A DNA stretch of 64,000 bases from Euwallacea fornicatus (Eukaryota > Arthropoda > Insecta > Coleoptera > Curculionidae). Under the pieces are notes generated by a model that saw nothing but the letters and a program-made list of their open reading frames with translations, did not search any database and was not told the origin of the DNA. Within the stretch, counting starts at the first letter, position 1, and each line of letters starts with the position of its first letter. This document shows, piece after piece, positions 46,621-58,406 of this stretch. The stretch is taken from assembly GCF_040115645.1 (NCBI RefSeq), contig NC_089567.1, forward strand, positions 2,356,001-2,420,000, written 5' to 3'. Both the position numbers and the translations under genes were made by a program.

Positions 46621-48019
46621 TGATTTCCTATCGACCAATTTATTTTTTAAACATTACAAATTATGTATTGGTGCACGGCACGGGTGTCCCAAACTTTTAA
46701 GCAACCGTTGGGGCCTCCAACACTAAAAAATACCGAAAAAGTTAAAACGTTACAAAGTTATTTCATCATAGTAGCGCCTTTTGAAATTTAGGGATTGGGT
46801 TCACGTGACCTTTAGGCTTAATGTATGGCTAATGTCAACGTTACGTAATAGTTCGATAATGAAGCTCATCAGTTGAGTATGAAACTCTGGTATATGGGTT
46901 GAAACAATTTTGCGGTGCATTTCTACATACACCATTTACTGTTTGAAAAATGACTGTTGACTTGCTGGACAAATCGACGCATGTGCAATGGCTCAGGTTA
47001 GCGTGTACGAGGACGCCTATTATCAGCTGTTTTATGCCTCATTTGTAGCGGTTTCATTTTTCTTGTATTCTCTTCCCGTTTAACTAACTGGAGTGTTGCC
47101 GCTCACACCTTGGAAAAAGTATGTTAATTCTACCATGTAGAATTCATGCTAAATTGCTTCACTGCAGCTTTTACCACGGATATTCCCCTTAAAATTTTGC
47201 AAATTACCGGTACCTATGAACTAATTTACGAAATCATGTTTTATGCCCGATTTAAGAGGTTTTTTTGTTGTCCTTTGAGGTTATAAACTGATTAATTAGG
47301 GTCTGAGTACAATCAATCAGGAGCGATCATAATCTTAGTAAAATAAAGCAGGGAAAATTGACAATGGCTAAACAGTGACTGAAGGACTTAATAGTAGATT
47401 ATATTACTAACAGTAAAAATGAGTTTCTTAAACTGAAAATAGAAGATGAGAAGAAGTAAGAAGTAATGGAAATCCAAAAGGTAGAAATGCATAAAGTATA
47501 GCTGTTTACAAAATTTAAATAATGAATCACATAGGCAGGGGACTGTCGCCCTTGCCCATTACTAATGCGATTATTTCTTACATTTTATAATGATTGATTA
47601 CGAATATAGGGACGTCCTTTGTTTTGGACATCTAACAGAAGTTTCAAGTTTTCGTCCTAGAAATCACCATTAGGTCGAATCCGCCCATTTATTTATTAAT
47701 TTTTTTACTCCACCGAAAGCATTTAAATATTCAATTCAATGAATTTGGTTTTATCACGCATCTAGGTTTATGTTTGATATTATTAAGAAAATAGATGATA
47801 TCGGGTAAGTGACACCCAAGTTGTCCCTGCGAAATGACAATCCGTTCCAGTCAACGTCAATGGTGTATTGATGAAACTACTTTTACGCCAAGGCATTGAA
47901 GTAGCATTTTGTGTATGTGTTTCTGGGCGAATAATGTTGCACTTTAGGGCAGCTTGTAAAAAATTTCTTTTAATAAGCACTTCAGCTATTTTCGTTTTGA
48001 TTCATTTTTTAGTCATATA
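46621..48019. other. Unassigned DNA
   Basis: No recognised gene or paired repeat. A CAGGATG-type end begins the next element at 48020. Confidence 0.4.
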
Positions 48020-49195
48020 CAGGATGTTTCACCCGAAATCGCCACCAAATGTTTTGGGGAAACTATGAATAGTACAGTTACGAAAATTTAGTGGTTTGGG
48101 TCTTGAGGAGCCTTGGGGCCGTCTCATCTAAAATATTTTCAATGATGTCACATTTCCGGTTGCACCGGAAGTCGACCCATGCTAATGTCGAATGGGACAC
48201 TATATATGATTGCATTTTTTGATCGTATGTTTAATTTTAATGCACTCTTCGTAAGACATGGATTTTCTTAGACTGAACTGTTTTCAAGATATGTATATGC
48301 AATTCAATGTTGAAAGTGACAGATGCAAATGTCTGCAGAATCATAAATTGTTGGCACACTGAAGGGTATTTTGTAATTTTTTTTGCTATGATACTGCGGA
48401 AGGTCCATATTTTAGTATGCTGCCAAGCTTTGCGTAACATTTTCTATAGGGTGTCGACCACAATGGAGCCAACTTGAAGATCAAAAAATGGTCGAGACTT
48501 AAAAATTTTAAATGGAACCCTATTATCATTTTAATGTATTATGAAACTGTTAAATTAAACACAAGTCGATCCGAAAAGAGTTTATTATTAATTTAAGTTC
48601 TGGCTATATGAAGCGGTAAAAATGAACTAACTAACGCTAATGTCTTATGATTAAAAAGAAAAGCATTCGGCAATGCTGATTCTGATTATTATTTGCCGCC
48701 TAAGAGAATTGACTCTAAGCAGAATCAGCTTGGAATAATAAGAATAAATCACTCCAAATAGCGATTAGATATGAGCTTAAAAATAAAGGCTCAAATATTC
48801 TTCTAATCTAATTCCATTTTTAACAGAAACTACGTTGAAAAGGAACTTATGTTCACATTTAATCGTTTGAAGTAAAATTGCATAGTTTATGGGTAATTTC
48901 CTTTTATAAGTTGAAGCAGGGATAGGACGTCCCTAATTATAAGCTATAATTAAATTAGTTTTATATAATTAACTTTTTTATTTAAGTGTATATGACATGT
49001 CCCATAACAATGGCATTATACTGGTATTTCCTTTATTCATGGATACGTCTACCATATTCGCATTGTAGCTTAGAATTAGGGACATATTATCTCTGCAGCA
49101 AGCAAGTATATATTTCCGGTGTAACCGGAAGTATGACGTAATTGAAAATATTTTAGGTGAGGTCGTTCCAAGGCTCTTACCGACAGGACACCCTG
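48020..49195. mobile_element. TIR element with palindromic CCGG motifs
   Basis: TA-flanked (48018-48019, 49196-49197). The right end, read inward, is CAGGGTGTCCTG; the left is CAGGATGTTTCACC. The arms pair best some 90-170 bp in: AGCCTTGG, CTAAAATATTTTCAAT and the self-complementary TTCCGGTTGCACCGGAA at the left (about 48157-48173), its relative at the right (TTCCGGTGTAACCGGAA, about 49114-49130). The 1176-bp element has no transposase I can recognise; a 67-codon minus frame (48237-48440) has no known motif. Confidence 0.7.
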
Positions 49196-49197
49196 TA

Positions 49198-50107
49198 GAG
49201 TTATATTTTAACGCGTAAATTGGACTATGAGCGATATGCTAACTCTATCCATCTTTATGTTAGAACGCAAATAATTGACGTTAAAGATAAATTATTAAAA
49301 ATTAAGTACAGTTGAAAACTAGTATGTAAACATTTTCATGTCGGAACACATTTAATTACCATGAGTATGGGCGAGCATAGACAATAAATTTGACACTTCG
49401 GGATTCATATAACAACCAAAGCGTCCCGCTGACTCGAAATAATTTTCCAAATTGAATTAGTTATTCAGCTACATAAACATCAGGATCTCCAAATTTAATA
49501 AATGATAATATTATTTATTGAGTAACAGTGCTTCTTCCTGCTCATACCTTTCACGCTGTGGGACAATGGCGATTTTCTGCGCATATGCACTATCGAACAA
49601 AAGTAATTCATTATGTTGAGAAATATCCTTAATTCAATACCTATTTACAATTAAGATTGTTTATGAGAATGTCGGAATAACTATGGGTTGCCACAAAGTA
49701 ATATGTAGAATGATGAAATATGGGTAGCATCAATTTTTTTAAAGCAGTGGTGTGGAGCAAATTAATAGGAGTTATGAAGGTTTTAAATCACGCGACAAGC
49801 TTCAGCTAAAAGTATAATACAAATAATGCAATATACCATATTAATGATTATCATTGTGTTAGCTAATTAATTAGTTAATACGAAAAATGCCATAAGCGAC
49901 AAGAGAAACTAGAGAGTATATTGGTCTCTTCTTTGATGGTACAAACATACCATATTTCTAGTATAATGTGTGCCTCTCAAATGCAGCGATCAACTGAATT
50001 TCGAGGAAAAATACTTTCCTGAAAAATCGAATATAGAATGATTATTGTAAAAATTGCTGACACTGTGCTGAAAAATCCAGACGAAACCTTGCTGCAAAGA
50101 GCTTTTA
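49198..50107. other. Unassigned DNA
   Basis: No recognised feature. Confidence 0.4.
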
Positions 50108-51364
50108 ATAGGTGTACAAAAAGAAACTGAGCATTTTTTGGTGAAATTAAGCTTCATTAAAAACATAGTTATTGAAAATATTAGTAATCAAAATAATTTC
50201 CATAACTGTCTATGGTCTTTTGCCATTTACTGGGTAGATGATGGATGCCCTCGTGATAGAAGCTTAGTGCTTTCGACGAAAAATAGTTATCGAGCCATTT
50301 TCGAATATCTTCAACGTTAAAGAATCGTTGGTCAGCTAAATGAGACTGCATGGATCTGAACAAGTGGAAGTCGGAAGGAGCCAAGTCTGGAGAATACGCA
50401 GCATGCTGGAGTATTTCCCAGCCTAACGAGAAGACGAGTTCCTGGGTCGGTTTAGCTGTATGCGGACGAGCATTATCACTTTCCGACTTCCTTGGCCCGT
50501 AAATGGTCTTTTTTCCTCCAGAGTATCGCTCAATTTGATCATTTGAACCTGATAACGGTCAGCTGTAACAGTTTGACCGGGTTCCGGAAGCTCATAGTAA
50601 ATGACTCCTTTACAGTCCCACCAGACACACAGTAAGATTTTTTTGGCATGAATTTTGGTTTTGCAACTGATGTGGATGGCTGGCCTGGGTCAGCACATGT
50701 TTTTCTGCGCTTAGGAATGTCATACAAAATCCACTTTTCATCTCCAGTAATAATACTATGTAGAAAATTCTCTCTTTTATACCGAGAAAGCAAGTTCACG
50801 CAGATGTCAACTCTTCGATTTTTATTGTCTTCGGTTAGCTCATAAGGAACTCATTCTCCTGCTTTTTGAATTTTTCCCATTCCATGCAATCGAACTGAAA
50901 CTGCTTGTTGAGTTACTCCTAACTGCTCTGCAAGCTGTTTTTCAGTTTGGCATGGATCTTCATCCAGTAAAGTTTGCAGTTCTTAGTCTTGAAACTTTTT
51001 TTCGACACCCGCACGTGGATCGTCCTCAAGACAAATGTTTTCCTCACGAAACCTCTTAAACCATCTCCTAACAGTTGAAGCACCAACAGAATGATCTCCC
51101 CAAGCCGAATTAACCATTTCTGTTGTTTCAGCAGCATTTTTTTCAGTTTAAAACAGTGATATTCTCAAATATTGCTTGGAAATGTCCATGTCTCTGTTTA
51201 CGTTTCGTGCACTGAACTACAGCTCCTAAGCAACTGAAACTTTTATCATATAAAAAGTCATAGATAAACAACACCAGCCTACAATTGCAGGCGAATTGAA
51301 CGTGTCTAAGTATGTTTTTTTATTGCACATAACTTCACTGCTCAGTTTCTTTTTGTACACCTAT
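50108..51364 (-). mobile_element. mariner element, copy A
   Basis: A 1257-bp element flanked by TA (50106-50107, 51365-51366), with inverted ends ATAGGTGTACAAAAAGAAAC of about 28 bp. The transposase is on the minus strand. It is almost identical to copy B at 59607-60867, which lies in the opposite orientation 8.2 kb away; the flanks differ, so both are separate insertions. Size and short TIRs fit canonical mariner elements. Confidence 0.95.
50181..51189 (-). pseudogene. mariner transposase (DD34D), copy A
   Basis: ATG at 51189 (MDISKQYLRI), stop at 50181. Legible in order: N-terminal helices, STVRRWFKRFREEN (second helix-turn-helix), the WVPHELTEDNKNRR linker that normally precedes the core, TGDEKWILYD (first D), DNARPHTAKP (second D, after a frame break) and SPDLAPSDFHLF (third D), then a C-terminal segment ending SYGNYFDY. 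It carries two in-frame stops and a small deletion near 50480 that are also present in copy B. Its own additional lesions are a 1-base loss near 50648 and a 3-base loss near 50795. Confidence 0.92.
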
Positions 51365-51366
51365 TA

Positions 51367-53358
51367 CTTAATATGATTTAAAGTGGAAAATCCAGCATTC
51401 ACACGGCTCGGTGTCAACTCGATTGGTGACTAATGAAGAAATGTCCAAATCATTAAAACCTGCTATAAACTTTGAAATTCCGGTGTAATAAACATTCAAA
51501 AAAGCCTGTCAATAAAAAATTACATTCTAATGATACGTCACACGGTTGTTGAACCCAAAATAAAATATGGAAAAAGAAAAATAAAAGTATAAGGTTTCAC
51601 TCTAAAACTTAGGAAATATCTCTTCATCTATGGCACTAAAAATAGACGTCCTAATATAAGGGCGTTTTGTAAATGACCCGAATGCTTGCCCCACAAAATT
51701 ATGGCTCATTATACCATCCACAATTCGACCAAATTACGTATACAGTGTGTAACGAAAGTTTGGCACGCTTTTTAAATTCGAATTTTATTTTATTGCGCTT
51801 CTATATTTTTTTACGTTTGGGTTTTTTTGCGACTGTTAACATAATTATTTAATAATCACACTACAATGAGTGACCGGTCCGGCAATGTCGCCATGCTTAA
51901 CGTTTCAGGAATTTCTTCTGACATTGAAAATTATCATTAAAGGTTATGAACGTAACAACTAAATAATGCGGGTATGATCCATGCAGTATGACTTCTGACA
52001 ACGACAAATGTGGATTGCTGCCGTATCTCGACTTGTTGAGTGCGATAGTTGAGATAAAACCCTATCTAATCATTAACGGTGCTACTGACGTCCGTGGAAT
52101 TAAGCTTACGCAACAAAATATCATGGGTCACCGTGTTAAACCCCCGGCTCATGTCGAAAACCGATCCCATTACTGCATGGTATTTATTGGGACTTTCATG
52201 TGTCAACCCCGCATAGGCTTATATGTATATTCTCGAACCAAAACGATTAGAGTGTCTCCTAAAAAAAAAAATAACTTCACGTGCCCACCCTGCATACATT
52301 ACCTTACCTGTATAAGTAACAGAACATAGCTCAACATGGGGTTATAAACATAATTGTTAAAACCCTATGTTGAGCGTTTAAAACCCACCGTATATCACGT
52401 TTATATCAAAATTTCATTTTGGTATCTTTTTGTCTTTAGGAATAACCTTCCGTCGACTAATGCTAATGGGGCACTAGCATATCTAATTAATAGTTTATAT
52501 CAAAAAGCGTACTCAGGACTCAGGTGTATTTAATGATAGCTGGATTTAAATATATACATACATCAAAATAGGTAGCAGCAAAATGCATTAAGGGGCGACG
52601 CTCTGCCCAGCCTGCAATCTAATGAATACTTAAATGATGTGGTGAACAACAGAGTATCAGTAGTAATTTGCTTTATAAGTAGAGCTTGGCTAACCTATGT
52701 GTATGCCACGACAAGGGCGGTAGAAAGAGTTATCACACTTCAATAACCGCTTTTTTTCTGTTGAATCTCATACAGTGTAATAGGCAAGTTAACAAAAAGA
52801 ATAAAATTCAGTTTAGATTACAAATTGGTCATGAGCTGCGTTATTGTAATCACATAATATCACGTGAAGTTTTTAAAAATTTTGAAAAATCGGTCTATTT
52901 GACACATGAAAGAAAAAAATTCTTAAATTCAGAAAATGTACAATTCTGCTCAGGAATTCTAGGAGGTAATTCTTCGAAGTTTCGCATAAACATACATCGG
53001 CAAATGGTTCGTTACTGAGATACTGGGTATTCAAGTTTGAAAATGGCGCTCAGTGTCCTCTGTTAGAATTAATGAGATATCAACTTCAAGTTTGGGGTGG
53101 ACTAAAGGTACACGAAGATGTGCCATTCTCACTATGAAAAATCGACGATGGTTATTATGGAGTATAAAATATTTGGGAAAATAGAGGAGAACCTTGCACA
53201 AAAACAACTCCTACTAGCAACCTGTATTCATTGTCAATTTGGCTCGCACTCTACGTCAGATTTGAGGAAGTTATCGCTTTCAATTTGTCACAATTTCCTA
53301 TGTGAATCATTTTGTGACGTACTAATGGGCAACGTGAACCACCGTACCACAATAATTA
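51367..53358. other. Unassigned DNA
   Basis: No gene or complete element recognised. An unpaired end TACAGTGTGTAACG lies near 51751. A 15-bp hairpin (GCTCAACATGGGGTT / AACCCTATGTTGAGC, one mismatch) lies at about 52330-52373. Frames at 51988-52329, 52686-53018 and 53118-53420 (100-113 codons) have no recognised motif. Confidence 0.4.
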
Positions 53359-53814
53359 CACACTCCTGGTCAAATTTAAGTGTACAGCTGATTTCTTTAC
53401 AAAAAGAAATAGAAAAATGAGACGGTTACTGCTGTATAATTTCTATATTAAGGACGGAAACAAAAATTTGATTCGTTAATTATTTTATTTCTTTATTAAC
53501 AAATCAGTCATACATTTTAATTACATAGAAAGTGATAGTTGGCCAAATTAAAGTGCACAGCAACAAAATATGCATTTTTTTCAAATTAAAAAATATCCAA
53601 TTTCATGAATTTTTAAAACAAATCAGTAATCAATTGAGTTTCCTTTAGATTCAATAACTGTCAACGATCTACGGTTCATAGAACAACACAAAGTTTTCAA
53701 AAGGTTGAGTTTGTTTATTTTAAATTCTGCGCTGATTTTAAAATTTCTTCCCATAGTTCCGAGTCGGAGTTGTATGCTCCTTTCTTGTACACTTCCCCAG
53801 AGAGTGCTTGCCAA

Positions 53815-54883
53815 TTTTTTTTTTTTTTTTTTTTTTTTCTTTCCAGTAACTATCTACAATCTGCTTACATTTGTACTTCAGAAAGCATTCAGAAGATCAG
53901 ATGAATCATTAAACTTAAATTAATCTGTACTCGTAACACAGCTCAGTAGTCGCATACGATTTTTAACGAATGTGACTTAATCAATTTCAAACATTGCTAG
54001 TAGCGAAAGTAAGAACAAAACAACTAATAAAATAAACTAAAACTATAAGCGATTCTAGAACCTCTCCGGTAGATCCTTCGGTATGGCTCTTTTGAGTCTT
54101 CTCTCCCGATTATCGTTTAATAAGTTGGTGGCCAGGGGGTTCGGGTGTCCCTCAATTCTACTCCGGTACTTTGCTGCTAACCGACTAATCTCCCCTTGGA
54201 CTGTGGAGATATTCAGATCTTGATGAATTGTTGCATTACTGACGAACCACGGAGCATTTAGTATTTGCCTTAGTGTTTTTGACTGAAATCTTTGTAAGAT
54301 TTCTAGGTTGCTTGTACTGGCTGTTCCCCAGAGCTCGATGCCATAGGTCCAGATGGGCTTCAATATTGTTTTATATAGTAGGATCTTGTTTTCCAAGCTT
54401 AACTTGGATTTTTTTCCAATCAGCCAGTACATTTTCCTAGATTTTATGCCCAGTTCTTTCCTTTTCTTTTGGATGTGGATTTTGTAAGTCAGTCTCTTGT
54501 CAAGGTGCATGCCAAGGTATCTTCCGTGATTTGCAGTTTGGATCGGCGTGTTATTGATGGTTATGGTAGGACAGGTGCCTCTTTTAAGAGTGTAGAGTAC
54601 TTGAATGCATTTTCCTTCATTAACCTGGATCTTCCACTTTTTTAGCCAAATTTCCAAGATCTTGATATGCTCTTGCAAAATTTGGGTTGCTTCCACTGCA
54701 ATGTGGTGTGAGGCCAAAAGTGCGGTATCATCTGCAAACGTTGCAGTAAGAATCCTTCCATCTTGGGGCAGGTCAGACGTATACAATGTATAAAGCATGG
54801 GTCCCAGAACTGACCCTTGAGGTACCCCAGAGTTTATATCGAAAAAATTTGAAATCTCCTTATTGATTTTCACCTGAGCGAGT
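53815..54883 (-). mobile_element. 5'-truncated jockey-like LINE, 10-bp TSD
   Basis: The minus-strand retrotransposon tail is bounded by TGCTTGCCAA at 53805-53814 and 54884-54893. Its poly(A) appears as a T-run at 53815-53839. It starts at 54883 inside the reverse-transcriptase gene and is inserted next to the last catalytic motif of the Tc1-like transposase. Confidence 0.94.
54055..54873 (-). pseudogene. LINE reverse transcriptase, C-terminal half
   Basis: 272 open codons on the minus strand: SGVPQGSVLGPMLYTLYTSDLP (palm motif), TATFADDTALLAS (catalytic FADD box), LEIWLKKWKIQVNEGKC, RYLGMHLDKRLTYKIHI, PIWTYGIELWGTAS, LQRFQSKTLRQ, ending LPERF. The frame is intact from the truncation point to the stop. 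Close in pattern to the fragment at 14041-14742, but reaching further toward the N-terminus. It belongs to a jockey-like family; an endonuclease domain would lie in the missing 5' part. Confidence 0.92.
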
Positions 54884-56004
54884 TGCTTGCCAATAACTTT
54901 CTATTGGGTTCAAGTCTGGAGAGCGCGCCGGCCAATCAAAAACCTTCAATCCCATTTGTGACAACCCTTCTTTTGTGACTCTGGAAGAGTGAACGGGTGC
55001 GTTGTCCTGTAAAAAGTAAAAATCTCCAACTGGAAACAATGATGCCATCCACGGATAAACTTTCTCCCGTAAAAGAGTTAAATAACCTTGGCTATTGATT
55101 CTTCCAGAGATTCTTTCCAGCAGAAAATGCCCTGAAGCAGTTATTGCTCCCCAAATCATCACCCCTCCACCTCTCATGTGGCGTTTTGGGCGATAAAACG
55201 ATGTTGTAGATCTATCTTCCATGTAACTATACTCATCATCAGGACCGTCCTTTGAGAATTTTTTTTCATCGGTGAATACTGTCTTTGTCCAGATAAAGTC
55301 CCCTAAAGATAACCACTCTCGAGCTGTTGCCACTCGAAACTCACGGTGGGCTTTGGTGAGAGGAATTTGTTTGTGAACTTTTTTCCATTTAACACCCATT
55401 TGAGGAAGAGTTCTCCTTGTGGTTCTTGCAGATGCGACCAATTGCAAGTTTTCTTTTAATTTCCGAGAAGTCACCAACTCACCTTCTCCTGCTAACCGGC
55501 GAATTTCTCTTTTAATACGCGCTTGGCTTCGCATAATTAACTTTGATTTGGGTCCTCTCTTCTTTTTCACTCGATTGTAATCCGTTTTATACATTTTTGC
55601 AACTGTAGAATGAGACAGATGAAATTTTTCAGCTACAGCACGATTACTCGTACCACGCTCAACATCTTTTTTAACTCTAGTGATTAAATCGAAAGAATAC
55701 ATTTTTAATTTGTTCTTTTCACATAAAAGGAAAGAACTAGACTGATTTAAAAAATAATCTCATGTTTACATGTAAAATATGCGATGTACACTTTAATTTG
55801 GCCAGGAATCTGTTATTGTTTATTTATTAATCCAATTCTCATTTGAATTGTCAAAGATTGATACACAAATAAGTGATGGGCATCATATATTTTTCTTAAA
55901 AGTGTGTAGACGAAGTGTTAAACCGAAAAAACTTGAATAACACATTAAAATTACTAAATTTTGCAAATATTTCAATTGTACACTAAAATTTGGCCAGGGG
56001 TGTA

Positions 56005-57289
56005 TATTCCTCATTTTAGGATTCACAACATTTCTCGACACCGCGATTACACGAAACTGCAATAGACCAGAGAATCGATGTCCTGTGGCCCACCTTTACG
56101 GGTGGTCGTTCCATATCCTGATTACAAGTTCTAAGTAAACAGTCGTAAGATTGATTAATAACGTGGTAGCTGCCGTTCGGGGTCTGCCCGTCAAGAACCC
56201 AATTTCCGACGACTCTTCTAAATGGTAACAATTACCACCGACTCAATTTACTTTTTAATTTAAAAGCCTCTTTATATGCAGTTAGTCTTGGACTCCGCGT
56301 ACCTTGTTTTTTACCGTTTATCCTGCAACGATATTAATGATTTTCTGATGCAAATCGTTACGTATCTTGAGATGGATGGATGGCAAATTGTTTTCTTATT
56401 GCCGTTATTAATTACCGTGTTGTGCTTCGCTCTGCATGAACATTGCCATTTTATTTGCACTGTACTTTATAATATTATAATAGTAGTTCAGTGGTCCCCG
56501 TCCGATTCATCAGACCAAATTTATGAAGACCTTGCAGTAAAAAGATAATGAAAACTAACATGTATGGGTCGGTGATTTTTTAACCCAGCCACACTTATTA
56601 AAATATTTAGTTTTAAGTGGACAACCGTAAAATTTTGTATAATCGGGCTCGAGCAGGTAGTGCAGTCGTCACAGGTGGCTTTTCAGGGTCCGAGTCGAAG
56701 TTTTCAATGATATTTATACATATAAATGCACATAGAAGTATGAGAAAACTTTAATTAATATTGCTTAAATTACATTTTATTTTTTAATCCCTGAACGCTA
56801 ATTGGAACCCGTTATTTTGAATTTTTTATAAAAATAGGAACTTTTCATCCAATTTTGTTTTATGATCTTTGAACACGATCGGAAGAATTTTATTGGGCTG
56901 TAAAGTCCCCAAATGTTTCATTTTATCGCCAACGACATTTGAGTCACTGTAACGATACACTGCATTGACTCACAATATGATCGTACTGTGACCACATTTT
57001 TATACAAAAACTTCTGAAATTAGAAAAAAAAATATTGTTTTTTTTATGAAATGAGCTACAGCCAATAAATGGCACATTCATGAGATGAATTAAAAAAAAA
57101 AATTTTAATCCTAATTTTTAGTGAGTTTCATGCCCGTTTTTATTTTTTATAATAGATGAAGAAGTCACCAGAAAAGTACCTTGAACTTATTGAAACCGCA
57201 CCCTGCACCTGGAAAACTACACTAACACTTTCCATTACTGTTCCCTCAATTTGTTTTTGATTTAGTAACGAAATGAAGGTGCTTCATAT
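56005..57289. other. Unassigned DNA
   Basis: No recognised element or gene. Includes the direct repeat TGCTTCATAT (57280-57289), which is one side of the target duplication of the next LINE tail. The 90-codon frame at 56276-56548 is hydrophobic but has no recognised motif. Confidence 0.4.
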
Positions 57290-57633
57290 ATTTTTTTTTA
57301 ATTTAATTACTTGTAGAGATACAATCTGTCACAATAAAGGTAAAAATAAATTGGACATTCAATATCTATGCTGGCAATTACAGATTATAGTACTAAGCGG
57401 TGTAGTAAAAGGACCAACATTTCAGTCCCTTACTTGGTTGAATCCATGTGGCAAATCTAGAGGGTTGAATCTCTTCAACCTGGCTGTATATGTCGCTGTG
57501 TCAAGTTAATTTATGGCTGAGTGATTTGGGTGGTGATCTGATCTTCGCATGTAGTTATTTGAGGAGCTCTCTATTTCTTCTCGGACTGTTTTGATTGAGA
57601 GGTCGGAGTGAATTGTATTGTTGCTGACATAAA
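57290..57633 (-). mobile_element. Very short LINE tail, 10-bp TSD
   Basis: A 344-bp minus-strand tail bounded by TGCTTCATAT at 57280-57289 and 57634-57643, with the poly(A) seen as a T-run from 57290. Its translation matches the C-terminal end of the two other LINE fragments. The 3' untranslated part shares TATTGTGACAGATTG with the copy at 14039-14855. Confidence 0.88.
57420..57633 (-). pseudogene. LINE reverse transcriptase, last ~70 codons
   Basis: The minus-strand frame reads YVSNNTIHSDLSIKTVREEI, then HHPNHSAIN, a stop, and RLKRFNPLDLPHGF before the end. This parallels the tails at 14041-14742 (DLNVETVREVI, THPNHLAMNLLD, RLRRFNPLELTDRF) and 54055-54873 (DLNISTVQGEI, GHPNPLATNLL). No catalytic part remains. 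Confidence 0.85.
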
Positions 57634-57675
57634 TGCTTCATATGAACAGCAAATTTGGTTGCAACTGTCAAAATA

Positions 57676-58404
57676 CAGGGTGCGGCGCGGGAACCAAGCG
57701 TTTTTAGAACGAGTAGTACTCGACCGTTTTCAATGGAAAGGTTGTGCTTTAACAGGCACTTTATTCCTTCGGTCAAACCGTTTAATTATTATCTCTCAGT
57801 TGCCACGATTGATTCGTCGTGGACGTTAGAAAATCGAATATTCGTTTACGATTGTTTTGTTAGGAGTGGTAAATCTGTAACTGCAGTTCGGCGCGAGTTT
57901 CGTCGCAGACTTAATATTAATCAAAATGATTCTGTTCCCACACGTGACACAATCTCATGTCGGATTAACAATCTACGAGCAGGAGGATAAATAATGGAAA
58001 AAAAAAATCTGCCAGTCCTCAACGTCCAGATTTGACAACATTTTTATGGCTTCCTCGGTCACCTGACCTCTCTTTATGTGATTTCCTTTTATGAGGTTGT
58101 CTGAAGACGCGTGTCTACGAGGCTAAGCCACGTACATTAGAACAATTAAAAGAAGCAATCCGACATGAAATCACCGACATCAACGGAGACTTGCTGGAAA
58201 GAGTGGGGGTCAATTTCTTTAACATCTTCAACATTGCGTCAGCGAGGATGGACAGCACACGCCAGATATAATTTTCTGCTTATGATTATAAAATGCTATG
58301 TTATCGACCATACTGTTATAATAATAATTATTATTAAAAAAAATTATATGTCAAAAACTAACAATTCTATTTCTAAACGCATTCGATTCCCATGCCGCAC
58401 GCTA
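57676..58404 (+). mobile_element. Internally deleted mariner-like element
   Basis: TA-flanked (57674-57675, 58405-58406). The left end is CAGGGTGCGGCGCGGGAACC; the right end, read inward, is TAGCGTGCGGCATGGGAATC, with similarity continuing through GCGTTTAGAA. The 729-bp element keeps the front and back of a plus-strand transposase gene and lacks its middle. Confidence 0.85.
57808..58270 (+). pseudogene. Mariner-like transposase lacking its core
   Basis: The plus-strand N-terminal part reads SSWTLENRIFVYDCFVRSGKSVTAVRREFRRRL, a helix-turn-helix of the kind found in insect mariner-like elements with DUF4817-type fronts, followed by RDTISCRINNLRAGG and a stop at about 57987. At about 58010 it joins the late core (PRSPDLSLCDFLL, third aspartate), then RVYEAKPRTLEQLKEAIRHEI and the C-terminal helices. 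The first two catalytic aspartates are in the deleted part. Confidence 0.82.
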
Positions 58405-58406
58405 TA

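Larger units (their letters stand above)
53623..55702 (-). pseudogene. Tc1-like transposase, intact up to a LINE insertion
   Basis: ATG at 55702 (MYSFDLITRVKKDVERG) opens a frame that is uninterrupted through the whole N-terminus and catalytic core. It contains an HTH (NRAVAEKFHLSHSTVAKM), RKLKENLQ, FTDEKKFSKDG (first D), MRGGGVMIWGAIT, YFLQDNAPVHSS (second D) and ARSPDLNPIESYW (E) at about 54900. The LINE then breaks it; the open frame runs 9 residues into LINE sequence. The remainder (53814-53623) continues with WQALSGEVYKKG, shows one frame slip near 53710 and ends GNSIDY. Apart from the insertion it is nearly undamaged. Confidence 0.92.
53359..56002 (-). mobile_element. Tc1-like element with IR/DR ends, split by a LINE
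   Basis: TA-flanked (53357-53358, 56003-56004), with inverted ends containing CCTGG(T/C)CAAATTT(A/T)AGTGTACA. Inner copies of the same motif lie at about 53538-53558 (TTGGCCAAATTAAAGTGCAC) and inverted at about 55786-55806. A LINE tail occupies 53815-54883. Without it the element is about 1.57 kb. The transposase lies on the minus strand. Confidence 0.9.

Noticed and set aside
52330..52373. Short hairpin that might be an RNA or terminator
   Set aside because: A 15-bp imperfect hairpin is expected by chance in a window of this size and has no supporting context.
51988..53420. Three frames of 100-113 codons on the plus strand
   Set aside because: No recognisable domain, biased by local composition, no connection to a neighbouring feature.
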